Shown in pieces: positions 13,521-28,059 of a DNA stretch of 64,000 nucleotides. The stretch covers positions 5,323,001-5,387,000 of the forward strand of contig JALDNG010000006.1 in the NCBI GenBank assembly GCA_024349245.1, written 5' to 3'. The position numbers and the translations under genes were made by a program. The DNA comes from Neodontobutis hainanensis. Its lineage: Eukaryota; Chordata; Actinopteri; Gobiiformes; Odontobutidae. The number at the start of each line of letters is the position of its first letter. Positions within the stretch are counted from its first letter, which is position 1. The notes beneath the pieces are model-generated. The model saw nothing but the letters and a program-made list of their open reading frames with translations. It had not been told where the DNA came from and did no database searches.

Positions 13521-15590
13521 TTTAAATAGTTCTCCTATGTCATGGTGATTAGGCCAGAGTTATTCAATGAAATACTTGTTGAGACTGGACTTCATTGCAA
13601 GATGCGAGCTCTACACTTACCGTTTTTAATTAGGGACATAAAAATACCATCACATGCCACCTCGTTTACCAAAATAGCTACTTTGTGTTCTTGGCTTATG
13701 GTGCCCATTATTCTAGCTGGGAAAAAAACTAACAGATGTAAATTAATATACAGTACATATACAAAAGATGTTTGAAGTGAAGAACAGCAGGGGGACCACA
13801 ATTAGCATTATGATTTGATGTGCTTGTATACATGCGCATCACGCAGATTGTAGGTAGGCACCATTTACTCTGCCAGTTTCTATGCAGGTTTATTATCTTT
13901 TTCTTGATTTTAAGTAACAAAAGAGCAAGAAAAGTTTACACCAATAACCATGACCAAATGTTCAGTAACTTTTAAGCACTGCTAGTGTGCTCAAATCCCT
14001 GTGCGTGGGAACAGAATATCACTGCACCGTCTGCTTTGTTTCCATCCTTAGTGTTTTTCCAAACTGATTGCCTCTCTGTTTTATGCTCTAATTTGAAATC
14101 TGTTTGGCTTTCCATGGAGGAGAGTATTGTTCTTTCTTGTGCTGTGCTGTTAATGAGTATGGTTAAGAACATCATTATTTTTTAAGTATCATTTGGGTGT
14201 TCACAGTGGGTGATCTTGACAATAATCTGTTTTCTTGTTTCATATCCAGAGTGACAGCAGTGGGTGCCTCTTTAATACCCAGAAAATCATTAGTGCTGTG
14301 AATCTTCGATATGAGCGAGAGCGACAGAGAGGGAGAATTGTAATGAAGACGTATTAACTACGGGTAATTTGGTTGTTCTTGAGCTTGAGTTTCCCTTCAC
14401 ATTGCTAGTTGGTTTTATTTGCATTGATGTCTCCTCAGAAGTAGTATGCTTCTCCTACAAAGGGGTTGGCATATGTTAAGTGCTTTTGAAATCACAAGCG
14501 TTCCAGCCATGAGGGCCCGGCCCTGATGAAAGGGTGCGAAATTCAATGTGAAAATCAATTTCACTATCTTTTCATTTGGCCATGCCAGTTCTATGCAAAA
14601 GCAGCTGACATGTGTAGATGTAGACAGTACTTTATGCTTGGAAAGAGTTAAACATGCTGTTTGGTGTTAATCCTGATAAATGCATGCACATTTTAGCCAT
14701 AATATGGATAGAATATATTATGGTTGTTTAGGTTTGATGTGGAGGAAAATAGAGTGAAATTATGTCACTAAAGCATGCTACTGCACCACAACACTGTAAC
14801 ACTAAGCCACTTGTAAGATACAAAGGTCAAATCCTTGATTTTCATTTCCTCAAAAAGATACAATTGTAATACAGATAGGCCAGTGTGAATGCTGTCATTC
14901 ACATAGACTCATGGGTGGATAAAGGAACAAGTCACAGGAAGTCAGGGATTCCTTCAGTCAGTCTAAGCACATCATTATATTTATTGCAATCTGTCAGCAC
15001 TGAGCCAAGCTACCATCATCAGTGTCATTCCACTTCCAGAAAAAATGCTTTTGTTTTTTCCCAGTAGCTATGATGTTGCCATGGCTCGGGTCATCCATCC
15101 ATTTGACCATCAATCTATTCCCAGTGTATGTGTCAACTGAATGTAAATGACAGCTCAATGTCTATACTGTTACAAAAGGGGCCACAGAGAGCCAAGGCGA
15201 TGGAACAACAGTGTGAGAGCTTCTCTGTGGAGCGCTAACTGTGCCATCTGTGGAGCTGGTTAAATGGGAATGGCATACAGTGAAATAGTAAAGTATCCAC
15301 CGTTTTGTAATTTATGGCAGTAATCTGTCAAGCCTTTAAATTAAATTTTTTTAAACATATTTGAAAATAACAGAAAACCAGTTTGCAGCTGATGTAGTTT
15401 AGTAGAATACAGACAGCTCAAACGGAATGTAGAACAATAACTTAAATATTATATTATAGAAAGTGCAATGTAAAAACTGTACCTTAAAGCAGGGCTATGC
15501 CACACAGTGCCATCCAAAAGAGCGCTAAAGCACTTTATATTTTATGTATTTGTTGTATTTTCCCTATGAGACAAGTCTTCTTATTGGTTG
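13521..15590. other. Intergenic; weak CNE-like section at 14220-14600
   Basis: No gene. The octamer ATTTGCAT at 14417-14424 falls in the more complex section; the remainder is ordinary A+T-rich DNA. Confidence 0.45.
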
Positions 15591-16600
15591 TGTGGGATCA
15601 TTGAGGCTTTAGGTCAGGCAATGAGCTAGGGGAGTCAATTAAAGGAGCTCCATCTTAATAGGGTTGTGATGTACAGCCATAACAGTGCTATTCTGGCTCT
15701 CGCTCAGGGTGGCCAGATCTCTTTTGTGACATGAGCCAAGTAAATAAATAGCCAAATGAGGGCACACAAAAGCATCGGCAAAATCCCAGGGCACCTATTA
15801 TGCAAGGGGCAGGGGAAAATTATGCCTGCAACAAATTGCTAATGATGAGCCAATGATGTCTTGTTAACCGACATTGTTTTTCCTCAGATCCCTTTGTGTC
15901 TTTGCCGTGTTCTCCATTTAACGAGATACACAAAAAGCCGCCGTGTGGCTTTGCAATATTTTCCCTTTCTTCTCTCTCTCTTTCTTTCATTCTTTCGCTG
16001 TCTTCCTTCCCCTCTTGGTTTTTCCTTTGCAGTTAACTTGTGTTAGTGCCTCTGTTTTTCCATCCTCACATCCACTGCCACTCAGAGGGCCTGATTTGGC
16101 GCATGAGAACATGCTAGAGTGGGCCTGCTCAGCAGGGAAGAGCCTTTTGATGCAGACCCCCCTGGGATCCATCCACTGAACCAGCAGTACGTATCACAGA
16201 TGTGACAGCTTTCATCTAACAGTTAACTTTTCCTAATTAAAGTCCCAAGTCTAATTACACACTAGCCTATCTGATATTTCTGAGATGGTCAGAGCAGCTC
16301 TAGGGGCAGAGCCCATCAAAGATCCAAGCATTGGTGATTGGGAGGGTGGATGTATTTTTGTAAGGAAATGGAGCATTGCCTGTGCCCTGTGTGGGCTGTG
16401 GGCTCACCTGGGTGTGGGGGGCAAAGAATGCCAAATGGCAAGGCCTCATCTCATTTGCAAAGATGCTGCCCCTGAATGTGGATGTGCAATTATGAACCAG
16501 ATAGAAAAAATGGGCAAAAGAAAAAAAACATTCTGTAATTAGCAAGGCAACTCCAAGCACAGGCAATGGAAATTAGTCCTGGTGTAATGAATTAGCCTGT
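15590..16600. promoter_or_regulatory. CNE-like cluster
   Basis: Two complex stretches (about 15600-15860 and 16070-16600) around a pyrimidine-rich tract at 15955-16030. Overlapping short frames on both strands lack any family resemblance. Confidence 0.33.
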
Positions 16601-17091
16601 GCATATATTACATGAGATGAACACCCTTGGGGAGTCGCTGTACACTCCTGTGTATTTGAATAAACCAGTTACGCCTTTGTTACAACCCCAATAACAGATT
16701 TTTTTCTTCAAATCACATTTTTTATAACTTATCCCACAGTGGCAGCTGGGTGTGGTCTCTTTGTCTTCATGATACCCCATGATGTTTTATAGCATCCTGC
16801 AGCCATAATTCTGCACAATCTGGCAGCCTTCGTAATCAATGGATATTTTGTGTTCCATTTTACATTGATTAGAGTTACCCATTTCCCCCTAGCTATTTCC
16901 CTAGCTCTGATAAACAAATATGAAATTATAACTGGTTGAGATGAGCTGTGGTGAAATTTGCATCGAAATAATACAGCGTGCAGCTAAAAAACCAAAATCA
17001 GATAGCAGCAACAAAAGCGGGAAAATTGCAAATTAAAAGGCATGATGCAAATGGTATTTTGTCATTAAGCTATAGCCATTTTGAGGCTTTT

Positions 17092-17126
17092 GGGGTGGGG
17101 TGGGGGGTGGGGGGTGGGGGGGGGGG
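17092..17126 (+). repeat. G-run, potential G-quadruplex
   Basis: Five or more runs of at least four G separated by single T, ending in a run of eleven G. This satisfies the simple G4 pattern on the + strand. Confidence 0.85.
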
Positions 17127-17127
17127 C

Positions 17128-20100
17128 GCTCAGGCTCAGGTTGTGATGGGTCTTATCCACAGTGATTATTCATACTTGTCCTTCTGCTTGAATTAAAGCA
17201 AGAGTGCTGGAGCCAGTTAAAGCCAAATACTTGAATGGCTAGTGAACTCTCACCTTCACACGCATCCATTTAGCTCACAAATGAAAGCCAAGTACAGTTA
17301 GTGGAAAGCCATAATGGCCCTTTCTTCTTGCAGAGTGTGGCCATTACATACTAATTTCTTCTGGAGGCTCTTCAGGAATTTAAACACTTGGCTGCAGCCA
17401 CTGAGTCTTCTGCTGAGACAAGAGGACACAGCAATGCCAATATAAGGTGTTTGTGCTGGTCACCCTCCTGCATACTAGACACAAGTCTGCAGAAGTGTTA
17501 ATTTAGAGAGCTTGTTATATCTGGATAAGACTCCTGTGTCCATTGTGTTTTCTTGTAAGAAGAGGAAATATTTAAAGCACAGTGTGGTTAATTGCAGCTC
17601 CATGGTCAAACATTGTTTGCATAAATGTCAAAGCAAATATGTATGTCATTTAATTTTAATAAGGAACGTATTCAACTATGTCATCCTCTAGTCTAATTTG
17701 GTGTCCATGTGACCATAACCTACTGTGTGTTTACAATGATAAATGTCCATTGTGAGTTGCTATGGTCCTAGCCATCCATAACCATTATCAACTAGCCCAC
17801 ATTGTTAAGTGGTATTTTTGTGCCAGATTACCCACTGCACATCAGTAGCACCCAGGAGGCAGTGATTTAATTATGCAATTAGTGTGGTGGATGATTAAAT
17901 GGCTTAATTAATAGAGGCAGATTGGGAATTTGGCTGGAGTTGACAATATTTAGCTAGCTTACTTGTTTGTGTGGATCTTTTAATAATTAGTCTTTAGTTC
18001 TTTTGTTCTGTGCAATGCAGTGGCATGACGAGTACTATGATGGCAAGACAGCTACTGAAAGACTTGCATTCATTTGGCTGTGATGACATCCTTTTCAGTG
18101 TTACTTTCCACAATAATAACTACCATCACTTGTTAACCAGCTAATGACCCCACTTGATAAATGAAACAAATGCCATTATATATCATACAACAAATGCCAC
18201 GTGGGTTTCAGGCTCAGGAACAGTGCGATTATACACTTACATACACTTAGATTATACACAATTCTGTGTTCTCAGCTTTCCTCCTGTGGTGCTCCAGACA
18301 AGCTTCTACTCAGGTTTTGTTGTATCTAGTGGATAAAATTAGGTTTTGATCCAGGTAAGTTCAGATTTAGAGAAGATTCTTGATTTTTCTGGCTCCAAAA
18401 GGTTGGTTTGGTTTTGAGCAGGTTTTCATTTCATCGCCATGGTAACTTACACTACACAGCTCCAGAGCAGGTTTTATTCTGGTTTAGAGAGCGTGAAACT
18501 ACAGTGAACCAATCAGATGTGAGCAAAGTCACCTGGATCTGACGCTGCATCAACCAAACCTTTTGTTCCTAGCCTTGTTTCATTTATTTTTTTATTTAGC
18601 TTCAAAGAATATACTCTATTAAACTATGCACAAAAACAATGTAGAGGAAATTAATTTCACTTTGAATTTGCGTCACAGTTTAATAAAAAAAAAATTGTAA
18701 ATTGATTTTGAGTCATTCTTTTCATATTTTTAAGCCATTTCCATAAAATTTTACATGTTACTAACACTTACTTTACACCCTCCACCCCAGAATGATATTG
18801 GCTGTTCACTGCACAGAGACATCCACCAATCATTGTGTGAGATGAGAGAGAAAGTTGATAACCAGTGTCATGCAACAGATGAACCTAAAGTTTGGCTTTG
18901 TTCGGTTTTTATCAACTGGCCATTATTTACTGCCCCTGCTCTGCACAAAAATATAGGGAGATTGTGAGGTAAAGTCATTTGTGAGTTTCATGGACCTTTG
19001 TCAGTCAAATAGTTGTTGGAAAGACACAATCTTTGGAGCATGTTGTTTCCCTTTGGTGAGCAGTGCTTGCTGAGTGTATATTGTTTGAGGTACTTGACAT
19101 TGGAGCGTTAGGCTGAGAGAAGCTGCTCACTGGCCCCTCAGAAGCGTGACGTCTTGTCTCTGCAAAAGGACTAGGAGGCTACTTAGTGTAATGCAATTTG
19201 TTTTATTTCTTCTTTGACATTGTGCTTTACCTGTGATCTAAAGTGGTGCTTTACGGCTTTTCAAACATGAAAAAGAACATTGTAGGAACAGTTTTTTTTT
19301 TTTATTTATTTAACCCCATTTGCACCATATTAGAATGTTCTATTTGACCTTTTAGCGCCAACGCTTTGGTCAAATCCTCAGGACAATATTATTTTGCATT
19401 ATGTGATTTTATTCTGCAAAAACTTTAGCAGCACTTGTGCACATATTTCCTTGTCTTGTTCAGAGCCTGAATGCAATTCAGTAGATCTAATAACACTATT
19501 TTAATCACACATACTCAGCAGTCATAGTCAAATGGGCAAATTACTAAGTGTGCAATTTTCCCTTTGTTGGTGAGAATTGCATTAATAGAGGCTTTAAAGC
19601 TGGGTATAATTATTTGCCTTTCATGTTGCATAGCTATATTACCCTCCTCTATTTTGAGCCTTCTTACTATAACCTGACTCGTGGTCCATAATATAATAGA
19701 ATCTCACTTTGTGAAAATAAACAATCTTTTACTAATCATGGGTTATGCCGTGATCAATTAAAGCAATGATCGGCACTTTACGGTTTACTGCTTATTGACA
19801 AATTGGCACAATATCAGATGCACAGGCAATATAAATATTTTTGATGATTAAATGATTAAATAATTGACCTTGATTATTTCTTTTTATTGAAAAATATTTG
19901 TGGTGACTGAAAAATAGAATACATTTATAAGTTTGTTTTCTGACATCTATATGACATCCAAGCAGCTTGCCCACGTTGCCACAACAATGTCAGAGCAGCC
20001 TGTCTGTCAGTCTGCCATGATTGAGACGTCAACCTAATCCATGTTTACACTGTCCTACATGTGTCACACCGATCCGTTAACCACACAGAATTAGGCAGTG

Positions 20101-20230
20101 TTTGACACCTCCTGCACCCCGCCACTTGAACCCATCATCGTCATCAGCCTCAAAGAGCAGCTCTGGTGTTCTGCAAGCAGTTTCTACATTGTTAGGGGCC
20201 AAGGAAAGCAAAAATAAAACAGGGGGCTAT
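17128..20230. other. Intergenic; CNE-like parts at 17200-17420 and 17850-18000
   Basis: No gene seen. Around 17870-17930 there is a cluster of TTAATTA/TAATTAA homeodomain sites. Around 18400-18540 the sequence has the look of an old interspersed repeat, but I cannot name it. Confidence 0.4.
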
Positions 20231-23200
20231 AAGCGGATATGGGGGAGGCATGTGTTTGTGGGTTGACAATGGATGGCGATGAGGTAAGTGCCACTCCTTG
20301 TATATCCTCTCCTACTCACTCTGTCTGTCCTTCATTCTCCTCATGTCTCTCCTCCATCTTCTCCCCTCATTCTCTCTATCTTGCTCCGCTTAGCTCTCTC
20401 TGTTGCTTACTCAGAGAAGCTGCCAGTGTTTGCTTCTCCTTATCCAGGTTTCTAATCCGCAGCCAGTGAAAGAGTCCACTAAATAGGTGCTGTTGGGAGA
20501 GGGGGGTGTGCTGGGTAGGTGGTAAAGGGACAGGCAGAACCATTAGAGAGGAGTTTATCAGGGTCGCTCAATCTGTTATCACTCCTGTCCCCCTGTCCCT
20601 CCTGCCAGCTACTACCTCCCTCTCGTCACAGAGCTACTGATTATAGTCCCCGCCAGTTAACAACACACACATACACACGCAGTCCATCTTTGTCAAAATA
20701 CAAGCATGTTTTTGTTCCTCCCAAAAATGGCTGCATAACAAAAATAACAAAAAAGCACTCTCATTTAAAAAGGAGCTAGTTAACATCCTGTGCCACATGA
20801 TTACAAAAAAATGAACTGAGCATTTCATCAATCCTATCTGGCATGAAGCAGGTGCTTTAAAATATGCCATCGTTTTGTTGGTATGGGTGCCACTGGGACT
20901 GAGAGGGGAGGGCTGGAGTTTACCAAAAAGATAAATGTCAAAGGATCAGCTAAATTAGATGTTGACCATATTAAGATGTCAACGGCAGCTCAAGCGCACA
21001 TGGGGTTGTGTGTGTGCTTTGTAGACTGTAGTCTAGGCTACAATGATCCTCAAAATTGAAGTAGCAGGAAAAACCTGATTCCTAGAGTTCTAGTGCAGAG
21101 CAAAACCAGGAAAGAAGGACCCTTCTCTCTTCTGGTGCACTTTACACAAGCACACATGTAAAACTGTCTTTGCTGTGGCTCAATATACATATTTTCAAAC
21201 TTAAAAAGACTTGTTGGTCAGGGACAGCATCACAATGTTATGTAGAGTTTGTAATCATACCAAACGTTTGTACATTACAAACTGAAGATTATAGCTTTGT
21301 AATGATTTGACTTTGGACTTCAGGCAAGAAATACTTAACTGGAAGTGTATTGTAGCTGCTTGACCACTGTAGCTGTAGGCTTCTAAGGCCTATCTTGACT
21401 TGTGATTATAGGTGGACACAGTGTAAGTAGTGCTGTGGCCCTTATATCTGAAACAGGGAATAGGTTGTCTTTTCAACCCTAAGCTACAATTGCAAAAGTA
21501 TCCTGCAGTATATTGTCCAAGTAAGTGCTTATCCTGCTGCAGGGCTTTATTTTTATCACTTGCATGTATCTGTTATGTGTGTCTTACTTTGAAACCTACA
21601 CAGAATACAGATAACATAAAACACACGCTGATTATCAATTCTATGTGAAAATACAGAAGCAAAATGGCAGCTTTGGCGATAGTCACTGTCTGTAATTTGC
21701 TCTGGAAACATTACTACAGGCTTATATGATTTTTTTTGTTTTTCAAATTTATATGAATGCGACTACAGGAAAATGGTTGTTGCAGAGTGACATTTCTGCC
21801 ACTTTGTCCATGTTCCGTCATTTAGAAGTAATGGCTGTGACCATTGCCTGTGTGTTTACATAGCAGTGGGCTCCCAGCACCCAGCTTGTGACAAATTATA
21901 AAAGCTGGGCCTCTGTAGCTGGGCTGCATTTCATTAAACTTTAACTTCTCTTATCTGCAGCCACAGAGGATGGAATAATAAAGGCTGACAGGTATCGAAA
22001 GATGTATGTTTGGACTAGGGGACAGGAACAGCATAGCCAGCTTTGTCACCAAAGAAGAGGCATATGTTGTGGGCTATAAAAACGGTAGGCAGATGTTGCC
22101 ATTTTACTGAAGCTGGGAGAGGCTATACACACTGATGGGACTGTGCACATATGTCCACCATGAATCGCTGTCTGTTTCTCTAACAATGTTTTCTGATGCA
22201 TACAAGAAGGAAACACAGGTGCATTTGGCATCAGTAAACATCAGATAATCTAACAATCAAACCTAAAACATAACTATTCCCTTCTGTCCAGGAGTTGTAC
22301 ATGTATATTACTGTGTACAAGTGTATTACTGTTGTTCTGCAGTTGCATTCAAATATGCACAATAAAAAGTAAGAGATTTTATTAGGAAAATCCAAAGATG
22401 ACAGGAGTTATCTAAGATGCACAAAATGCAAAGATTTTAGACATGATATTGTTGGCATGGATATTTTAACAGCACAGATTTAAAGATATTTTCTTTGACT
22501 GAATGAATAAGTTTAAAAAATACTTGAGGTGTGCTGTATGTATTATTAGTGAGAACAATGTGCCACAGCCTTGCTTGCATTTCTCTGGTTGTATTTTTCT
22601 CCACACTGAGGCCTCTCTGAAATCCACTCTACACAAAAAGACCCCTCAGAAAAGAAACTTGGATCTCGGGCGCAAGTTGGATGAGGTTTATCTCAAAAGG
22701 ACAATGTGGCAAGGCCAACATTAAACCATGTTAAGATCTTCTGAGAGAAGCAGTTGATTGATTCCATAGAACCTTGTTCATCAAGGCCACCAGGTTTGAA
22801 CCAAAGATATTTGGAATGTGAAGAAGAAAGAGGTAGTTACGGCAACAAAAAGCTGCTGAAGCGGCCTTTGTAAGTATCTGAAAGGAGCTATCTACAGCTT
22901 GCTAGGCTCTCCCATTGAGCAGACGAAAGACTACCATGTAAATAAAAGCCATGGGTGAGCTCACAACTTTGCCTGAATAATTAAAAATGGCCACAATAAC
23001 ATTGCAAATGCATACATCAATAAAGGCAACTACTGATTTTCTTGTAATACTCAGCAGGATCTGTCTCTGTTTAGTGCCCCAAATACATTTCAGTGTATTA
23101 TGCAGTTTGTCTCAATCTCTTCTTCAATAATAGCACCAATTATTTTGTTCATTGTAAGTTTGGCAGTGATTTTCAGAGGCCTTACTGTATGAGTATACAA

Positions 23201-24240
23201 ATTGAACCGCTGCTGATTTAGTGATTTTTCTACTCCTTGAGTGAAGCCATGTTTTCTCTCTCAGTGTGTTGATAGACAGCTGCAAAAACACTGAGATAAG
23301 GTCAGATAGGGATGGTGGTGGTGTGGAAGCCATTGGTCAGCCTCAGGAGTAGACTAGCCAGCCCTGATAGCCTCCTCCTGCAGGCGATGGGGTCTGGAGA
23401 GTCCCTTCTCTCCCCACCCAGCAGCCATGTCCTGTTGGAGTGAGCCCCTTACCACAGCTTTGTCTGAGAAGAGAGTAGCCGAAAGGGCCCTCTGACACAC
23501 ACTGGACAAGACCCTTCAATATACACAAGCGCCACCTCCACAGCTCCACCTTCATCGCACACATGCACGTGCACACAGTCAACATATCTTCATGTGCAGT
23601 GCCACATGAGAGCCATTGGTGTTTTATCTACTGTTGTGTGTGATTTTAGAGTTTGAACAGAGTACTAAGCTGAAACACAAACACAGTGCACCATCTGCCC
23701 CGTTCACTGTCCATCTTCAACCAGTCAGATTCTACATTCAATGAAGACCAGGGGAAAGAAAAGAAGCAAGATAACTCTGTACTGCCTGAGTAAGTTTTAA
23801 ATGAGCCTTTATCTACTGTGTTTTATTCCACAAATGGAAGGTGAAATAGAGATATAATCAATAATAAACAACCTTGAAAATGGCTGTAAACAGATGGCCT
23901 ATTGAAAAGAGACATGCTTTCACCTTCCCAGTATTTGTATTTTCTAATTTACAAATTAAACGTGGCCTCCCTTTTTACAACATTGTAAAAATGATAGCAA
24001 ATCTTTCTGTCAATACAGATACACAATTGTCTTTCATGTTATCATGCATAATAACTTGTCTCACACCAGACATTTCCCAAGTCAGATAACTCCCAGCTTG
24101 TGCCACAAAGCCCACAGTGTGGCATATCTAGTTCAACTGAGAATATACAGGAAGGAAGGAAGAAAGAATGAGATGGGGGTAGGGGTGTTAAAAAGCTATG
24201 TAGTATTATGTATAGTGGTTTTGTCCACACAACTGCCGGC
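20231..24240. other. Intergenic, no gene seen
   Basis: A pyrimidine-rich stretch lies at about 20290-20460. A somewhat complex section lies at 23310-23580. Otherwise ordinary A+T-rich DNA with short chance frames. Confidence 0.5.
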
Positions 24241-24500
24241 TCAAACACACTAGTGACACATTTGAAATTGGCCCTGGCCTGCCCACAAAGACGGACAGAG
24301 GCGCTGCAAGCACTAGCCAATCCATACTCTCCAGGCACCTGCTCGGCTGGGAGAATTCTCAGATATTGACCTTCAATTCAGCCGGCATTCAGAGTAGATG
24401 AAAAGAGATAAGCACTCTAATCTGTCCGTCGTCTTCACACTTCCATTTATTGACTAACTGACACAGTCCTATTTTAGCACAGTCTGCTGCCATGTGCCAA
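24240..24500. promoter_or_regulatory. CNE-like block
   Basis: Complex sequence, richer in G+C, including AGATATTGACCTTCAATTCA and GATAAGC cores, between plain flanks. Composition-based call. Confidence 0.33.
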
Positions 24501-27500
24501 AGCAATTCATAAACCTAATGGATGTTTATTTGAGAAAGGCTAATATGAAAATTGCTGCTAAAGACACATAAATCAATTTTCAAAAGCAAACACAATTGAA
24601 TATATTCGGGCACACTTATTAAATCTGAATTGGTGAAGGTCTTCTTGTCTGACATAGAAGCCCCTCCTTTGCTATGTTTTTTCGAGTCACATGTTATTAT
24701 GCTCTTGTTTCCTTCTGTGCGTCCATTAGCCATAGCCATTTAACAAACTGCCTGCTATAGAGACTCACTGAAAAAAACCTCAATGAACAAGGATTTATAT
24801 AGGTGATAGATTAAATGTGAACATGCACATACATTACACATTATAGTGAGTGGAGTGGGTCATTTATTAACCCTCCCACTATGGCCCTACATTTCCAAAC
24901 AGTTGTGGGCTGGCAGGCTGTAAAGACCACTTGACTATAAGCAGAAAAGTAGGGGGAAATTCTTGCTTATCACAATAAGCCAAGGAAAAAGTGACCATGC
25001 AAACATACATACATGTATAATCAAATGCACATACACACACACACACACATACACACACACACAGATTAGTAAAAAGATTCACACATGCAGCCTCTATCAT
25101 TGAGCCATCCGGTCATTTTGTATTTATATTTACATGTATATAAGGGCCGCGGCATCCCAGGAATACAGATCTATTAAAATTCAGACAGAATCAGTAAATA
25201 CCCACCTTTCGGAGAACTCGGAGAGGATAGAGAAAACATAGAGGCCAGTATATTTATTTGAGTGACATTGTCTAAATTGAAGTTTGACACTCTTCACCAC
25301 TCTAACCTTTATGCAAATGTGAAAACATCTATATATGATGGACAGAATTCAATTAACTGAGATGACAGAAAATAATCTAGGGAACTGAATACATCATGCA
25401 GTTGAAAGGTAACATAATCATCCTGGTGGGAAAGGGTTTGAGCTGGGGGGGGACTGAGACGCTGAGAGAAAAATAGTAGGAGAGAGAAAGAGATGCGGTG
25501 AGGCATTGGAGGGAGGGCACAGAGGAAGTAGAAGATAGAGCCCATTTCTCCAGCGTCTTATTGAATGGCACAAGCTCTATTTCTCCAAAGCGAAGTCTTC
25601 AGTCCACTAAACTCTTGATCTCAAATAGGAGACCCTGAACACTGTTGCTAAGCAATTAGGGGTGGCTTATTGAGCAGCTGATTCCCACCACACAGTGTCT
25701 GTCATTACAATTTTTTCTCACCTCATAGACTTCCATACTGATGAAAAGCAGGCAGCGCAAACTAGCCATGCACAAGAAAATGGCTGTATGCAAATGAAGG
25801 TATATGGTAGGTATCTTATTTTAGCCGGTGCACCAATTGTCCTCACCAATTGTCCTCAATGCAAATGTATGCCTGTCTGTCTGGAAGGGACATACAGAGA
25901 CATAAAAACAATTTGAACCAAAACATTGAAATTCACAATTTTCGTTAAACGGTTACAATAATTGATATAAAGAATATTAATGTTTTTCTTTAGATCTATT
26001 CATTTTTTACAACACAGTTGGCTAAATACTGTGGACTACCTTTGTTGAAACTAAAGGAGCAACCACACTGCCCCACTGAAATACATAAAACATACACATG
26101 CTGTTGACCAGGTGGGGGCACCCTTAACCAAGTTTTGATAAGCCAGGCTGTATGAGCAAAGACACAAAAGCACAGAGAAGTGAATATGAGTGTTTGAGGT
26201 TATGCTTGTAATTATTAAAAAAAATGTGTGCAACAACAATACTATACACACTTATTTAAATCAACAGCATTTCTTTCTTTCTGCTTTTGAGACTTGTGAC
26301 ATCAAACTTAATTTGTTTTCTTAAAAAATATTTATGGAGGTTCCCCCGTATGTACTTAAACACCTTTGTCAATGTTTAGTTTTTTTTTTTTCTTTTCTGC
26401 CATTCAGGGACATTGGAGGAGGGTGGAAGACTACTACATGCATCTATTGTGCGGTGAGCGCTAACACTAGGTGGCTCTCTGCTCTTTTAGTGGCCCTGAA
26501 GAGCCACTCACGTCCTGTTGGATTGGTCTTGTGTTTATACTCAGTAGATTTTCCAAAAGCATATTTCCTCATCTAACATTCAATGTGAAATTCAATACAT
26601 AAATATTCACACTCTTCATTGAGTCTACTGTCTTTACTTTAAACATAAAAAATAAAAAAAGTAAAGTATTGGAGTGTCAACAAAAAAGATGTTTGTATTC
26701 AACAATTGTGTTCTAGGCTTTCAATCCACGCATGTTCTCTAACAAAAATTCAGCAGAATTAAAGTTAATTTAGTCCCTAATATTTATATGCAACTTGGAA
26801 ATGATTCTGAAGAAATAAAACCACAAGCATAATGGATGGCTAAGTGACTTCTCACCAGATCTCTTACATATAATATAAGTTCCATTAACCCTAAAACGGC
26901 TACTGTATGCCATTTAATTAAATATAGCCTTTCAAAGAAACCCAAGGCCAGTAATTTAGAAGCTTGTGCGAGGTTACTAGTGCTTTTAACTACTGCTCTC
27001 ACTGCATAGACTGATAATTAACATATTTAGAACGAAGTACATTTGGCATGCACTAATCATTCTCTAATAGGCTAAGAACAGCAATCGGAGTACACGCTCA
27101 AAACGTTACATAATCAGTAATTATGTTTCCAAAGTAAAAGAACATAACTAAATAAATACAAAAATTGCCAGAAGCCTATTTATGTGATTGGTTAATGGAT
27201 CCTTTTACGTGATGTAAACAAGTAGGTCTATTATTATGTGACCTGGAGAGAGGACATGCATATAAAAACAATGCATTTAGCTATGTCGGTGCAAGTTATG
27301 GCTCTGTGTTGAGTGCCCATAATGTTCTGACTCCTCAGGTGTAATCAAGGAGCTGGGGTTTGGCTGCTGAGAAAACAAGTGGCATCACTCCCGTCCTAAA
27401 CCCTCCTATCCCAGAAAATCCATCTCGTACTGGAGCCGCCTCTCACACAGTTTTTGGCATGATATGTTTAACAAACTGGACACTCTTTTTTTCCAGAGAG

Positions 27501-27913
27501 GACCAAAGTATTAAATCTAAGTGTGGCCATTAGCAACTATTCGGCTAACTATTGTGACACAAGGAGGAAAGACTAAATGAGATTTTATCCAATGGTCAAA
27601 ATTATATCAGGTTTTATCTTATGTGTAAATAGGACATCCCTTTCACAAGTTTCTCCAGGAGGTTAATGTCTAAGTTGACATTACAGACGTTACATTTTTT
27701 TAACAATTACACACAAATATTAAGATGTAATAGTCTGGCTCGCTTAGCAAAAAAGTCACTACGTTATCATTAGCTTTGGAACATCACACTCTCCGAGAGG
27801 ATCAAACATAAATATTCAGATTGAAAGATGCCCAATAAACAGAAAACTCACTAGGGGATCAGCTATGTATTTTTAAGATGGTATTACTTCCATTCCAGAG
27901 GCCATTGGTTCAG

Positions 27914-27916
<3 letters not shown>
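24501..27916. other. Intergenic, no gene seen
   Basis: A+T-rich with an (AC)n run and octamers ATGCAAAT at 25311-25318 and 25788-25795. A 14-base direct repeat of CACCAATTGTCCT(C) type sits at about 25829-25858. Confidence 0.55.
25033..25063. repeat. (AC)n microsatellite
   Basis: About 31 nt of AC repeats with one T interruption. Confidence 0.95.
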
Positions 27917-27995
<79 letters not shown>

Positions 27996-28007
27996 ACACA
28001 CACACAC
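27917..28007. repeat. (CA)n microsatellite
   Basis: About 90 nt of CA with one CAGA interruption near 27991; long enough to be highly polymorphic. Confidence 0.98.
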
Positions 28008-28059
28008 GAGGATCACACAGCAGGCCGCCAGGCTTCTGCTGTACTTAGTGTTGTCAGGT

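Noticed and set aside
27917..28007. CRISPR-like array
   Set aside because: The regular repeats are a dinucleotide microsatellite without spacers; the genome is vertebrate.
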